A DNA stretch of 64,000 nucleotides from Pyrrhoderma lamaoense (taxonomy: Eukaryota; Basidiomycota; Agaricomycetes; Hymenochaetales; Hymenochaetaceae): the NCBI GenBank assembly GCA_002794735.1, contig NBAZ01000005.1, positions 1,426,001-1,490,000 of the forward strand. The letters are read 5' to 3'. Under the pieces are notes generated by a model. That model had not been told where the DNA came from. It saw only the letters and a list, made by a program, of their open reading frames with translations, and did not search any database. The position numbers and the translations under genes are program-made. Positions 44,437-56,154 of this stretch are shown one piece after another (position 1 is the stretch's first letter; each line of letters begins with the position of its first letter).

Positions 44437-46704
44437 ATGGGTCGTATTTTTAATATCTTCGCTGCGACATTCATAGCAATCGGTGCGTATTGACATAGAC
44501 ACCTTATGACAGGAACCTTATATCTGATCTCTAGGGTCTTTTCTCTTTGGGTTTGTTTCAACTCTACTCATATAAACACGATATTCCCTCATATTCATAT
44601 TCTATTTTGGCCATAGATATGATAGGTAAGTGTATCGCTGATTTCCTCTAAAGCACTCACTTTATAACAGTGGTTATGTAGCGGTATCATTGCCTCGGTC
44701 ATCACCATGACCCATTTCCAGTCCTTTTTTGGAAACCCATCCAGTAGTCTAATTGGTGCCGTTGTATCTACATTTACAGGTAACCACCAAACCTTTATTT
44801 TCTGCTTAGAAGGCTACTGAAAGAAAGTACAGGGGGTTGCTTCTTTGGTGCTGCGGCTTCAGGCTGGTGGAATGATAGGTTTGGTCGTAAACGAACAATT
44901 CAGGTCAGTTATATATGGACACTTCTTTAGCACTAACTATATGTTGATGCTCTTAAGATCGGTTGTCTATGGGCGCTCTGGGGATGTGCAATGCAATGCG
45001 GAGCTAACAATGTCGCTACATTACTCATAGGACGGATAATTTCAGGTGTAGCTATCGGGTATGATATCCTTCAGGAAGATCTTACCAGAGATTAATTACA
45101 TGTATATGTATGATTGCAAAGCTGCCTTTCCATGACCGTACCTCTTTATAATGTATGTACGAGTGACCTCTCTCTTTACAATTCAACAATCATGTTTAGC
45201 CTTTACATCTCTTATAATGACAGACCGAAATAGCGCCTCCCCAGATCCGTGGATTTATGGTTGGACTGGCTCAGCAGATGATTGGGATTGGTTTTGTAGT
45301 CGCAAATTGGGTATGTGGTCCCTCCCACCCTACTTGCAAATGGGTTCCAATTTTTCTTTATTGTTTCTCAAGGTTGGATACGGTTGTCAATTCCTTGATT
45401 CAGATGTATCATGGAGGTTGCCCCTCGGCTTACAGGTTTGGAATCTTGGTATTTGTTCTAATTAGGATCCTGGTTGACTTTTTCCCCTCGATTCAGCTCG
45501 TACCGGCTTTTCTGCTACTAATAGGGGTTAATTTTTTACCATTCAGTCCCGTGAGCTATTTTCATAGCGTTCGTCGACTTTGTCTATAAAATGCCTTTTT
45601 TAGCGTTGGCTTCTGGAAGTCAATCGGGACGAAGAAGCTTATACTGTACTTCAGAGGCTTCATGGAGTCAAGAATGACGAGGATAAAACGAAAGTAGAAG
45701 AAGAATTCAGCGTCATGCACGATGCTATCAAAGCCGAAATGGTCGTCCGCAGTAGGAATATATCTGATCTATGGGCATCACCCGCAATGATCAAGCGCAC
45801 TCTTGTGGCCTGTGGAGTACAGATATTTGGTCAATTTACGGGAATTAATGGTATTTCTATCACAACCTCATCTTGTGAGCATATACCTCATGAATGACCT
45901 AAGTTATCAATTATTATGGTCCACAAATGTATGAAACTCTGGGACTCAGTTCCGGGAAAACTTTACTTGTGCAAGGGATTTACGGCGCCGTTGGACCAAT
46001 TACGAATTTCTTGTTAGTCCATCACGAATTTCATATGCTAGTCTTAGTTCTAGTCTGTTTGTTGATCCACTCTCGCTTTATAGCTTTATTACTCTTCTTG
46101 TTGACAGAATTGGTCGTAAGAGACCACTTCTCTTCGGAGCCGCCACATTTGTGTGTACTTTTTCCGTACTCGCAGCTATCGTTGCCTCATTTCCTCCTGG
46201 ATCTGGGGAAACGAATCTCGCAGCTCAGCGTGCAGGAATAGCAATGATTTTCCTAACATCCATATTTTTTTCACTCTCGTTTGGGCCGGTTAGCTGGGTA
46301 CTTGCTGCCGAGGTGTTCCCTACCCGAACGCGCTCGATCGGAACTGCGGTTGCTACCTGCTGCAACTGGGCTTTTAATGTTCTGTTTTCGGAAGTTTCAC
46401 CCATAGCTATGTCGAATGTAGCATGGAAGTTCTATGTACTGTTTATTGTATTGAATTTTGTTAGTTTTGTTGTAATTCTTATGTTCTTCCCTGAAACTAA
46501 AGGTATGTTTTTTATGCTCGACTCGGTGCTTCTCAATTAACCTTGTTGATACCTTCAGGTAAATCTTTAGAGGAGATGGCAGAGATATTTGGAGATCAGG
46601 TCGATGCTCTTGATGTTCTAGGAAAGTATGAAAGTACAAAATCACACACAAGTCATAAACACGAAATTCAAGAGAGCCATTTGGAAAAGTCTGGTTATGC
46701 GTAG
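44437..46704 (+). CDS. MFS sugar transporter, copy 2
   Basis: A proton-coupled sugar porter, only moderately similar to the one at 4.0-7.3 kb. The start exons are tiny: 44437-44482, 44535-44550 (16 bases), 44617-44625 (9 bases) and then 44682 onward. Spliced, they give FIAIGSFLFGYDSGIIASVI, the family helix 1. Other hallmarks: WWNDRFGRKRTIQIGC (D-[RK]-x-G-[RK]-[RK]), RIISGVAIGCLSMTVPLYNT, EIAPPQIRGFMVGLAQQMIG, LPFSPRWLLEVNRDEEAY, VQIFGQFTGINVINYYGPQM (QQ-like sugar site), RIGRKRPLLFGAA, WVLAAEVFPTRTRSIGTAVA and FFPETKGKSLEEMAEIFG. The C-terminus is cytosolic, ends ESHLEKSGYA at 46702-46704. It closes a run of four plus-strand genes that starts with a cellulase and a chitinase, so uptake of hexose or short oligosaccharide is a reasonable guess. 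Confidence 0.92.
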
Positions 46705-47264
46705 TATTTTACCTCGTCAGTGTTCTAAGGGAACAGTAATCTGTTTGTTTAACCGCTGTATAATTTAATTATGTTTGCGAGTTAGGTTGATTTAGATAAG
46801 GGATTCGATCACAGACCTAGGTACGTGATGGATGGAATATGTACCATAGAGGTTGTTATTGTTACTACAAATATAATACTTGTGGGAATTTACTGGAGGC
46901 CGTCTGATGGCCGTGAATCGTTTCAAGTGTCGAAATAAATTACTATTTATGGACATCCTCATCCCCGTTTTGTTCTCTCTTCCCCCACTTGGAACACTGT
47001 TTGACGTTTCCCCTGTTTCCCTCTTTCGTCCGTCTTCGTCCTCTAAAAGAGACATAGAAGCCTTGGATGCTGCGTAAAACCAACTTGATGTGCTAACAGT
47101 AATACTTCCTGTACGTTTTATCTCATATTCCCAATTACGAGTAAAGAGCTCACTCATCAAATTCAAAATCTCGTCAGACAAACTCGGTTTCATATCCTTT
47201 ACGCTCCTTTCAGTTTACTTTTTCGTATATCCTTTTTGTTCTCTCTTCACTCCCAGCAACTATC
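46705..47264. other. Intergenic region upstream of the mucin-like gene
   Basis: A minus-strand open stretch (47193-46792, about 130 codons) lies here. It has no motif and no splice context, and I do not call it. The CT-rich stretch at 47200-47260 just before the start is a typical fungal promoter or leader. Confidence 0.45.
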
Positions 47265-48691
47265 ATGAAGCGCGTCCACCGAAGGCAAGCTACCACCATA
47301 CCAGCCATTCCCTCTGGTTTCTCCTCTGGTTTATCCGTGTCAACCAGCTCCGTTCAAACCACTGTTCTCATTGCAAACGCTTCCGCCACTCCAGCTGATG
47401 ATTCAAGTGGACAAACGATTTCTTCAATACCTACCACCTCGGCGACCTCCTCCAGCACGTCCGCCACAAGTTCTGGGAGCTCAGACTCAATACCTTTAAG
47501 TGCGGTCATTGGTATATGTGTGGGGGTCTTCGTCGGGTTGAGTGTCATCATTCTCTTAGTATTCTGTATATTCCGGCAGCGCGCAAGGAAAGAAAAACAA
47601 GCCGCTCGTGTGGATGGATCTCAACGCAGAAATAGTGGTCGTTGGGTGAAAATGAACGATGGGGATGGGGATGCTGTGTACGAAAAGTACTCAATGAAAG
47701 CGCGCCCGGCTCCCGGGAATTCCCCTACAACTTTAGGTGGTACAACTATTGAACGATCAATTACTGTCAAGAGTGCAAAGAGTACTAAGACGTTCAAGAC
47801 TGGACTCGGTTTCTCAGAAGCGTTCAAGACCCCGAAGTGCCGCCGCAGCTTGAATTCACTGATGGCGACCTCGGGTCAGGTCGTGTACATACTGAAGGAT
47901 TTGATACGCTTCCCCCACTATCGACTACATTTGCACGCGTAAATGCACCCCCAATCTCATGGGATGGCGAAACTGTACGCGCAGATTCGGGCCAATATGC
48001 AGATTATCACATAGCTACCGGTTCAGTTGATAGCCCAATGAGCAGTATGGTCGGATGTTTCCAGACGCCACCTGCTGTTGAAACGAAGATGCACCAGTGG
48101 GAACAGGCAGAGGTTGTAAGTCCTGACGAAGAAAATGATGCTTATGGTGGTGTCGAATCAAATGCAAAAAATCCATTTGCTACTAGCCATTCTAATCATG
48201 GGGATCCTACCTATTCACAGACACAATCTGATCTACGATCATCCGATGTTAACCATCATAAGAATCCATTTGATGATAATTCTTCCGTGCCACGAACAGT
48301 CATAACACCAGTATCGTTAACAGCAAGGTCTAACTCAAGCGACTCTGCCTCATTCTTTAGCACCCAGACAGATCTTACTGTTCGACATGGCGCCTTCGAC
48401 GCCGTTCAACGTATACAGACCCAAACTGTGGAACATGAACGCTCAGAGAGCACTGAGCATGCAATGGCATCTCTCATTGCCGCCCTGAATATCTCTCCTG
48501 AGGAAGCTCGTGAGCGCTTGAGTGCTGCAATACTTCCTACTCCTCGAGCAAGCGCTGCGAGTGGCCTAAGTATTGGTACACCGAGCGTCCTCACGAATGA
48601 GAGCAATAACACCGAATCAGGAGCCTTAGATGAAGCAGGCTTCCGCCGCTTCCCGCTCCCACCAACAGACATCGAACATCACAGTTCATGA
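47265..48691 (+). CDS. Mucin-like single-pass membrane protein with shared cytosolic tail, apparent frameshift
   Basis: I do not recognise a named family. The first 85 residues are rich in Ser, Thr, Ala and Pro, suggesting an O-glycosylated outer part. One transmembrane helix follows (LSAVIGICVGVFVGLSVIIL, about residues 76-100), then a basic anchor (FRQRARKEKQ) and a long disordered, acidic tail. The layout resembles fungal wall-stress sensors of the Wsc/Mid2 type, but no WSC domain is present and a signal peptide is not evident. The frame must change near 47830: EAFKTP continues as EVPPQLEFTDGDLG in another frame, as if one C were missing from a run of four. A 47-base intron (47782-47828) is a weaker alternative. 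From about 47850 the tail (GDLGSGR...DTLPPLS...VETKMHQW) matches the tail of the DUF6533 gene at 54.2-56.2 kb. The stop is at 48689-48691. Confidence 0.72.
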
Positions 48692-49955
48692 TGAGCGCTG
48701 AAATGCATCTTTCCATCATGTTCTAGTAGCTGTTTTTATTTTTTGTTCCATCACCGTTCATCTAACTTTCTGACTCGGAGTCTACCGATCTTCCGTGCTG
48801 TGTAACTCAAAAATGCTCATCAACCGCTTTGTCTCGCCTTCCCTTTTTGCCTGTGGATTGCCTTTTGTGCAACGTCAGGACCCTTTTGAAGTCATCACTG
48901 AACTTCGCACTATTTATTAATGCCATCTACTTTCCCTATGGCTCTTTTTGCGATATTTTCATGTACATGCTCCCGGCTCTGGTCGTGGGCGTCAGAACAT
49001 GGCTCCAATTATTGTTGCCCTCGTCAAAATACGATATTAATCATGATGATCATAAAGCATGATTTCCGATATAGTCGTAACGCGGATACTATGTTCTAAA
49101 TGTACAGTGCCCCTAGCCTTTTCCTACAACCCCTTCGATCGCCCTTGCCCTTCTTCCATAACTGATCATATGGGCCATATGGCCTCATCTACATTCCTTT
49201 GATGTTTAACATATTACTCTCAAAGTATCTGTCAGCCCTCAACATATACTTATTTGCGATTACGCTACATACCATTTCTCCCCACTTCTTAGTCTTTGTC
49301 AATTCTTACCCTTTTTGTGTGCCTGTTATTATGGTTCGTTTGTTCTTGTTTTATATATTTTTGTTGGTTTTTTGTCAGAATTGTCTTTCACTCCTGTAAT
49401 GTATTCATTAATATGATCTATCAAAGAGAATATTCTAGGCTTTCGTGCTAGAAAAGTATGGAAACATGGCCGATAAAGACGTTATCTGTATCAGTTCATT
49501 TTAAGAGATCGGGCGTCAGTTTGTTGATATTACAGGTTATTGTTATTCTATTTTTATTACAGTGGCCTCAAGGAGAGGACTGAAAAAGATGCAGCGCCTG
49601 AAAGCAACAAAGTTCTGTAAAAATTTCACTAGCATCATGAGATAAACGCCATGAAAAACTGTCAACATTCATGGGGTTATGGGTCTTGCTCTATTGGCTA
49701 AAAGGTGTGGGGAATCATTGTTGAGCCAAATTTCTGTGTCGAAATACTTTTGGAATGGGAAACATCCTGAGGCGCCTTTCTAAAAAAAAGAAGTAGCGAA
49801 CTTCCTATCACCCTAGCCTGCTCGACATACTACAGGATCAAATTGTTGTATCTTCTTCTCTGACCAAGGTTCCGCTATCTTGAATACTACGCCAGAAGAA
49901 GTATACTCCAAGTATATATGAAATCATTACAACGAGACTCGACTCAACGGCAAAG
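48692..49955. other. Intergenic region, duplicated again at 53.2-54.2 kb
   Basis: No gene is supported. The sequence is T- and C-rich. Parts of it (48840-48950, 49210-49400 and 49440-49490) align by eye, with many mismatches, to 53.4-53.9 kb upstream of the second DUF6533 gene, so this flank seems to have been copied with the gene. The promoter of the first DUF6533 gene is at the right end. Confidence 0.45.
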
Positions 49956-51732
49956 ATGATTTACACAGCTGCTGCTTTCGCAATGGCCTCTTCCAACATT
50001 TTTTCTATGTCAATTCAATGTCAGTAACTATCTATCAAAAAAGTCATATGAGGTACCTTCTCTCATTATAGTCATAGTATCATGCTCTACACTCTTTTTC
50101 TATTACATTTGTAAGTTGTATTTCTCACTATCACAGGCCCGAGTTTAATATCAGCCTTGGTAGTGACACATCTAGATGAAGAGGTATGGGAGTATTTTTC
50201 AGCTTTACATATGTAAATCGCACTTATCAAACTCAACGAACAGGTAGAATATATATGGGTTAGTATTACGCCCACCTGGGTTACACATCATCTAAATTGA
50301 AGCAATGACTAAATGACTTACGTGAAGTCAAGAAATCTGGATTTGGGGACAGTACTGTGTTTACTAGTGAGTTGTTGAAGTATTGCAACTAGAACTTTGG
50401 TATTGACTAGCTGATTTGACGGATACTCGTAGGTACGGCTTACAAGTATCCTTTTCGTCATGTAAGCTAATTTCCATATCGACAAGAGATCTGCGAGCAA
50501 TAATGCTAGTTCTCGTAAATTAGATCAGTATTATTATCTGGAAACTATATCTGGGATGTCTCATTCTTTGCTAATCCTCTAATAGTTGAGTATATCCCTT
50601 ATGCATAGTTACTTACAGAGTAATTTATCCTGTAAGAAGGAAAGTGCACATCAAGGATTGAAAGCAGCATCGTGTAAGTGTCAAAATAACTCACATACAT
50701 TATTCAAGCTCGTCTCCTTTTACTAATCTAGTATCAGGCCTTTCTGGGTGGATCTATATAGGTCCAGGGGCTTTCGTTATTATTTTCGCAGAGAGTATGG
50801 CCGATTTGATTTACGAGTTCAATATGCTGATCATAGCGATTACCTTTTAGTCATACTTCTACAACGGTTATGTGCAGTGTACCACAATAGACGATGGATA
50901 TTGATATTCACTATCTTGCTTCCTGTTGCTCTGATTTCTAATGAGGTAATATTGATGACCGGTATATCGTGTTAGTTGTGTTCTTGTACTAGAAGTGACT
51001 GATTTTTGCTGACTATGATCACGACTTCCAGATGAAATAAAAGTAGCTCCTTCGCATGATTCCATCTTTACAGAATTAGGGAACCCAACGAAGCACGATT
51101 CTTGGGAAGGGTATACATATAGCTCTTGCACGTTCAACTCATACTCCATGGCGCCATTTAGTTGGCTTGTTGTGACTGTGGCAGAAACAATACTATATGT
51201 ACTCGTCTATTTAGCGGCAAGGAAGATCAACGCTGAAATCGGAGAGAAGTCTTCGAAGAGCTCAACTAAGAATAAACCTAGGAGCATCTCAGCAATCATA
51301 GCTAGAGACTCCCTGAAGTACTTTGCGACGTGAGCTCGAAACGTCTATTATACATTTGTATATATACACTCTAACTGTACAAGTATCTTCTTTTTTTGCT
51401 TGATAGGCACAATTGTCTCAATATTTGGCGAATCCTACAGACAGTCGAACTTATTGCTTACAGTAAGTCTCAAATCTGGCGGTTTTTGATAAGTTACTCA
51501 TCGCTTTCATTGCTAGTATTTTACTGCCGGTGCACTCAATACATATCATACTGTGGTGACCGTAGCAGTGTCTATCTTGGCGCCGAAATTGCTAATAAAC
51601 TTAAGGAAGTGTTATTATGATCAAGCTCAAAGTGTCGGCTCGACAATTACTCTTCCTTGGGTTTCTACTTCCGATGTCGATGGAACAGAGAAGCACGGAG
51701 ATTTGAGCATCACTCAGAAGCTACACACATGA
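49956..51732 (+). CDS. DUF6533-type multi-pass membrane protein, copy A
   Basis: A multi-helix membrane protein of the Agaricomycete DUF6533 group, whose function is unknown. It is receptor-like in layout. The hallmark THLDEEVEYIW followed by SRNLDLGTVLCLL is spread over three exons near 50140-50370. Further segments, most with helices, include SGLSGWIYIGPGAFVIIFAE, LLQRLCAVYHNRRWILIFTI (the L-R-L-Y-A-L-Y region), MAPFSWLVVTVAETILYVLV and IIARDSLKYFA, then YFTAGALNTYHT and SILAPKLLINLR. The model has about 12 exons and ends QKLHT at 51730-51732. Start: the ATG of copy B's upstream start is ACG here, so I use 49956. The cytosolic tail is short compared with copy B. The junction at 51328 does not join in frame with GT-AG (see findings). 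Sequence is well preserved versus copy B, so I believe it was recently functional. Confidence 0.7.
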
Positions 51733-54191
51733 ATGAAGATATGGAAGCCGGAAAACTAAAGATACAATGTCACCTGCCAGTTTCAGAAACCTGTTGATAA
51801 TTTGACTGAATTAGTGCAGTCCTATGTATTAACTTTTATACTATCTTCAATACATTCATCAGACTGTTTCTTGAGCTTTCCAGAAGTCTCAAGTATCATA
51901 TTTCTTTTTAAGTGAGCTCTTGATACAAAGAATGCAAGGGAAAGCGGACTTTCTTTCTCCCTTACCGGCTCTCGTACCCGTCTTATAGAGAAGATGTGGA
52001 ATGAGCACTAATGATATCCTTGTTCATCCGCCAGCAATCCATGCCTAAGCAGCATGAATGCAGATTTGCTTCGAGAATAGTTGAGACTATGCTTCCCTAC
52101 CATACTTATAACATGTTTCAACTGCTGTTTGATAAAATTTGATGGACTACATAATTTACCTTGTTCCTTACATATCATACTACTAGTACTACTAGTATCA
52201 TTCCCTCTATGCAGTGCTGAGGCACATTCTACGCCAGTAGCTTAGAATACAAAGCTAAAGGAGTAGTGGCTGCCAATAGGGCTGTTGTACGTAGTGTGGT
52301 GACACAGTTCCGGCACACGGAATTCAACAAATACAACCGATTAGTCAATTATTACTAGTATCAAAGGATAACATACCTGTGTGATGTTTATTCTTACCTA
52401 TGACAAACTTGTTACTCATAATGACTACTTCGTCACCTCTCCATGGCCTGAGAGTGGGCGAGATGCCGTCTAATGCACCGTGATTGTAAGACGAGGTCAT
52501 ATAACATGTGGTAGATCGAAGTGCGGGGAACATTGCTCAGGTCGTGACTATTGAGAGCGAGGGACATTTGGATCAAGTACTCCCTCGTGATAATGCTGAT
52601 GAACACTAGCTTTAAAACGGAAGGGGGGGGGGGTCTGGCTCACTTAGGGCAATTACAAAAAGTGGTGACTAGTAGAAACCTAAGAAAACTGATCCATGGC
52701 TTGTATGTATCTCCTTCGATAATTTTTCTTTGAGCAGGGTGCGTTCCTAGATGTCCTAGATCTACTAGCACGGTCATTGAACACAAGTGTATACATAGAT
52801 GTGTTCAACATCGCATTGAAGATACAGATTACGTACAAAAACGAAGGTGATATTGTCTGGATTAATATTGTAAACGCTATCCACTGGCTGCCACAAGCTT
52901 TGCATGTTGTGTGAGTCCAACAAGTACAGCAATCATGAGGAACTACGACTCTTCTCTTTGAGAACGTTGCAGGTACGCACACTGTCAAGTGTACTCTGTG
53001 TCGGATTTGCATTCATCCTCAAGTCTCCTCTTTCAACATTATTGTTCACAAACTTTATGAAATCTGATCAGCGGCCTCTATCAAGAGGAGGTAGCTAAGA
53101 GTGGTTAAGGATGTGTAACTTGAATTTCTGTACGCATGATCCTCTCGTAGTACTTAAAAACGCAGTGATAGGAATTCTCCCTATATAAAAAATGATTCCT
53201 ATCTTCTATCTACAAGCACAAGCACAAGTTTTTTAGACTCGAGTTCTGTTATAATATCTCAGTACCTGAACTTCTGTTCAATTCCCATCTTTGACTCTTT
53301 TTCTTCTTTACAGGCGACTATCTATCGAGCTCCCAATCAACGTTAAGAAATTCTCCCTTTTTTTATCTCTCGTCGTTTTTTTTGCTTCCTCCATTATCAC
53401 TCAATTTTAAACCCGTACCCTGATAATATCCTTTTATGTGTACCGAAAAGCCGCCAGCCGCTTGGCATATCCTTTCCTGTACTGTCTGTGGCCTGTTTTT
53501 TTGTCTTCTCTGAGAACCCTGGAACTAGACACTGAACCCTGTCCTATTTATCAACTGTCATCTGTTCTCCTTCTTTATGTATCGATCCCCTCGGATCTAG
53601 CTGGTAGTAACAAAAAGCTGCTCCGACTTATGAAAACCTTAGTATGCGTATGCCTTCAAGGTCTAACATACACGTATACTTACTTACGGTTTCGCTATAC
53701 TTCGGTGCTTATACTCCCTGCTTATTTTGACAACTTTATCCTCTTAACTTTGCTCTCTGTATATTTTTGGGTCCCTTATATGCTATGTCTTCCACTCTGA
53801 TGAATTTGTTTGTCAAGATGATCATTCTATAATAAGGCTTTACACGCCTGTAAAGCTTGGGGATGTCATCGCTGAGATAACTGATACGATATGGTAATAA
53901 AGCAGTAGCGCGGGGAAGAGAAGCTTTAGTCTTTCAGGTACTAGGCTCGGGAGGAATGAATGAAGCGATACGGAGCTTGTGGCTTTAATATCCTACGATA
54001 TGTCCACTTTTACTATTTAATTGAGATATTATCTTGTGCCCTCACTTCGAATAAGCGCTTAAGTATTAGATAGATGGAAACAGCGCCTAGTCGATGATGA
54101 TAGTCTATTTCAGGAGTCCTGCTAATATGACTCCGTGACCCGGATGGTATGAAATGTAGTAGAGGCCCCGAGGGTATAATTACCCACCGCA
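51733..54191. other. 2.5 kb stretch between tandem DUF6533 genes, no gene seen
   Basis: No gene is supported. The part 53.4-53.9 kb aligns loosely to the flank at 48.8-49.5 kb. An open stretch at 53438-53800 lies within that flank-like part and starts without ATG, so I treat it as a shadow. Sequence from 51.75 to 53.2 kb has no match I could see. It includes a run of 11 G at 52623-52633. Confidence 0.45.
52623..52633. repeat. Run of 11 G
   Basis: Uninterrupted mononucleotide run in non-coding DNA. Its length is unreliable in most sequencing data. Confidence 0.9.
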
Positions 54192-56154
54192 ATGAGGCTC
54201 AACTCTATGGCAAAGATGTTCTATACTTACGCCGCTTTCGCAATGACCTACTCTAACATTTTCTCTATGTCCGTTCAGTGTCAGTGATATATATTCACAT
54301 TACTATAAATATAATTTCTGCTTATTTGAATGGCAGTATCATGCTCTACACTGTTTTTATACTACATCTGTAAGTAGTACCACCCAATGACAATCTTCCA
54401 AGCTCAATTCAGTACTCAACAGTGACTCATATGGATGAAGAGGTATAACTAACAGTGTGTCTAGGAGTATTATATATGTATGTACTAATTCAATTTTCAA
54501 AACTCGGTATCTAGGTAGAATATATATGGGTAAGCACTACAAACGTTGATGTTACGTGTGCCCTAGTTGTAGGCATTGCTGAAATCATCCATCAAGTCAA
54601 AAAGTTGGAACTTAGGGAAAAAATTATATGTCTCAGTAAGCAGATGAAGCTTTAAATCCAGTACTTTGGCATGGACTAACACTTTACTCAATGTACACAG
54701 ATACGAGTCTCAAGTATCTTCTTTGTGATGTAAGCTAGATATCGCAATGTCAACTTTCCTGTCAGTATGATATATGAGTTTTCATAAATTAGCTTTGTAG
54801 TAGTATCTGGCGACTATACTTGGGATGTAACATTTTTTGCTAATCCTATGGCAGCTGAGTATCTCATTTATCTACTGTTTACAAGGAAATAACATACACA
54901 CGTTATTTTAGAAAAGTGCCCATCAGGGATTAAAGGTCCCAACATGTACGAGTAGAAATTAATTATGCTTTCTCTAAACCTTATTTGAGCTGGTATTAGG
55001 TCTTTCTGGATGGATCTATATAGGCCCAGGAGCTATTATCGTCCTCCTTGCTGAACGTATGTACCCTTTATTATATATTTGTTATAGTTATCATATTAAT
55101 GCTCTATAAGTTATACTTCTACAACGCTTATATGCAGTATATCGCGATAAACGAGGAATACTCATATTCGTGACTCTGATTATCGTGACTCTGCTTGCTA
55201 ACGAGATGCTTTTGATGGCAGGTATCTCATGTGAACATAATCTTTGTTTTAAGTTGTTTCCTCTACTTACTATCTATATTTATATTACTTAGATAAGATA
55301 AATGTCATATATCATTCGCATATCTCTATTTTCTCAAGATTAGGAAGTCCATTCAAGCTCGATTCGTGGAAAAACGCACCTTATAGCTCGTGCATATACA
55401 ACTCGTACTCTATGGCCCCGTTTAGCTGGCTTTTCGTGACTATAACGGAAATAATTTTATTTGTACTCGTATATTTAAGGGCGAGAAATATGGAGATGGG
55501 AAATGAGAGAAATACACTGAGGAGACCTACAGAAAATAATCCCAAGAGTATCTCAGCAATTATGGCTAGAGATTCTTTGAAATATTTTGCAACGTGAGCT
55601 CATAGCTATTACGTCGTATATCTATATGCTCTAACTGTACCAGAGTTTTCATTCTTTGTCTTGTAGGAACGATTGTTTCAATTCTAGGAGAATCTTATAA
55701 CCAATCAAACTTGATGCTCACTGTAAGTCCTTAATCGGCTTAATTCTGAGAGATTATCCATCAATAATGTTAAAAGTACTTTACTGCAGGTGCACTTAAT
55801 GCATATCATACCTTGGCGGCCGTAACAATGTCCATTCTTGCACCGAAACTACTTATCAACATAAGGGAAAGATACTATGTTCATCCTCAAAGCCTTGAGT
55901 CGATAAAAACTCTTTCTTGGAATGCGCTTGATGAGTTAACAACCGGCGATCTCGAATTAGGGCGTATGTATACAGAAGAGGTTGATACACTCCCCCAACT
56001 GTCGATCGTCTCCCCTTCGCATGTGATGGATACAGCTCCAATTACTAGACGCAGTGAGGTTTTTTGCAGGAACTCAGGCCGAAGTGTTGATTATCATGTG
56101 TCCGCTGATTCAACTGAGAACTCAGTGAGCAGTGCGATTGGGTGCTCTCAGTAA
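54192..56154 (+). CDS. DUF6533-type multi-pass membrane protein, copy B
   Basis: Tandem paralogue of the gene at 49956. Start ATG at 54192 (MRLNSMAKMFYTYAAFAMTY), with in-frame ATGs at 54207 and 54216. Parallel segments in the same exon order: THMDEEVEYIWSKSWNLGKK, LGLSGWIYIGPGAIIVLLAE, LLQRLYAVYRDKRGILIF, MAPFSWLFVTITEIILFVLV, IMARDSLKYFA, YFTAGALNAYHT and SILAPKLLINIRERYY. The tail is longer than in copy A: TTGDLELGRMYTEEVDTLPQ and SGRSVDYHVSADS, matching the mucin-like protein at 47.3 kb. The frame ends at a TAA at 56152-56154, while homology to the mucin tail continues beyond it. As in copy A, the junction near 55594 is one base out of frame with GT-AG. No function is known for this family; the layout suggests a receptor or sensor. 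Confidence 0.72.

Noticed and set aside
44032..44561. Minus-strand open stretches before sugar transporter 2
   Set aside because: Overlapping each other, no motif, no splice signals.
46792..47193. Minus-strand open stretch of about 130 codons
   Set aside because: Lies in the promoter of the mucin-like gene and has no recognisable features.
53438..53800. Plus-strand open stretch of about 120 codons with hydrophobic residues
   Set aside because: Starts without ATG and lies in sequence that resembles the non-coding flank at 48.8-49.5 kb.
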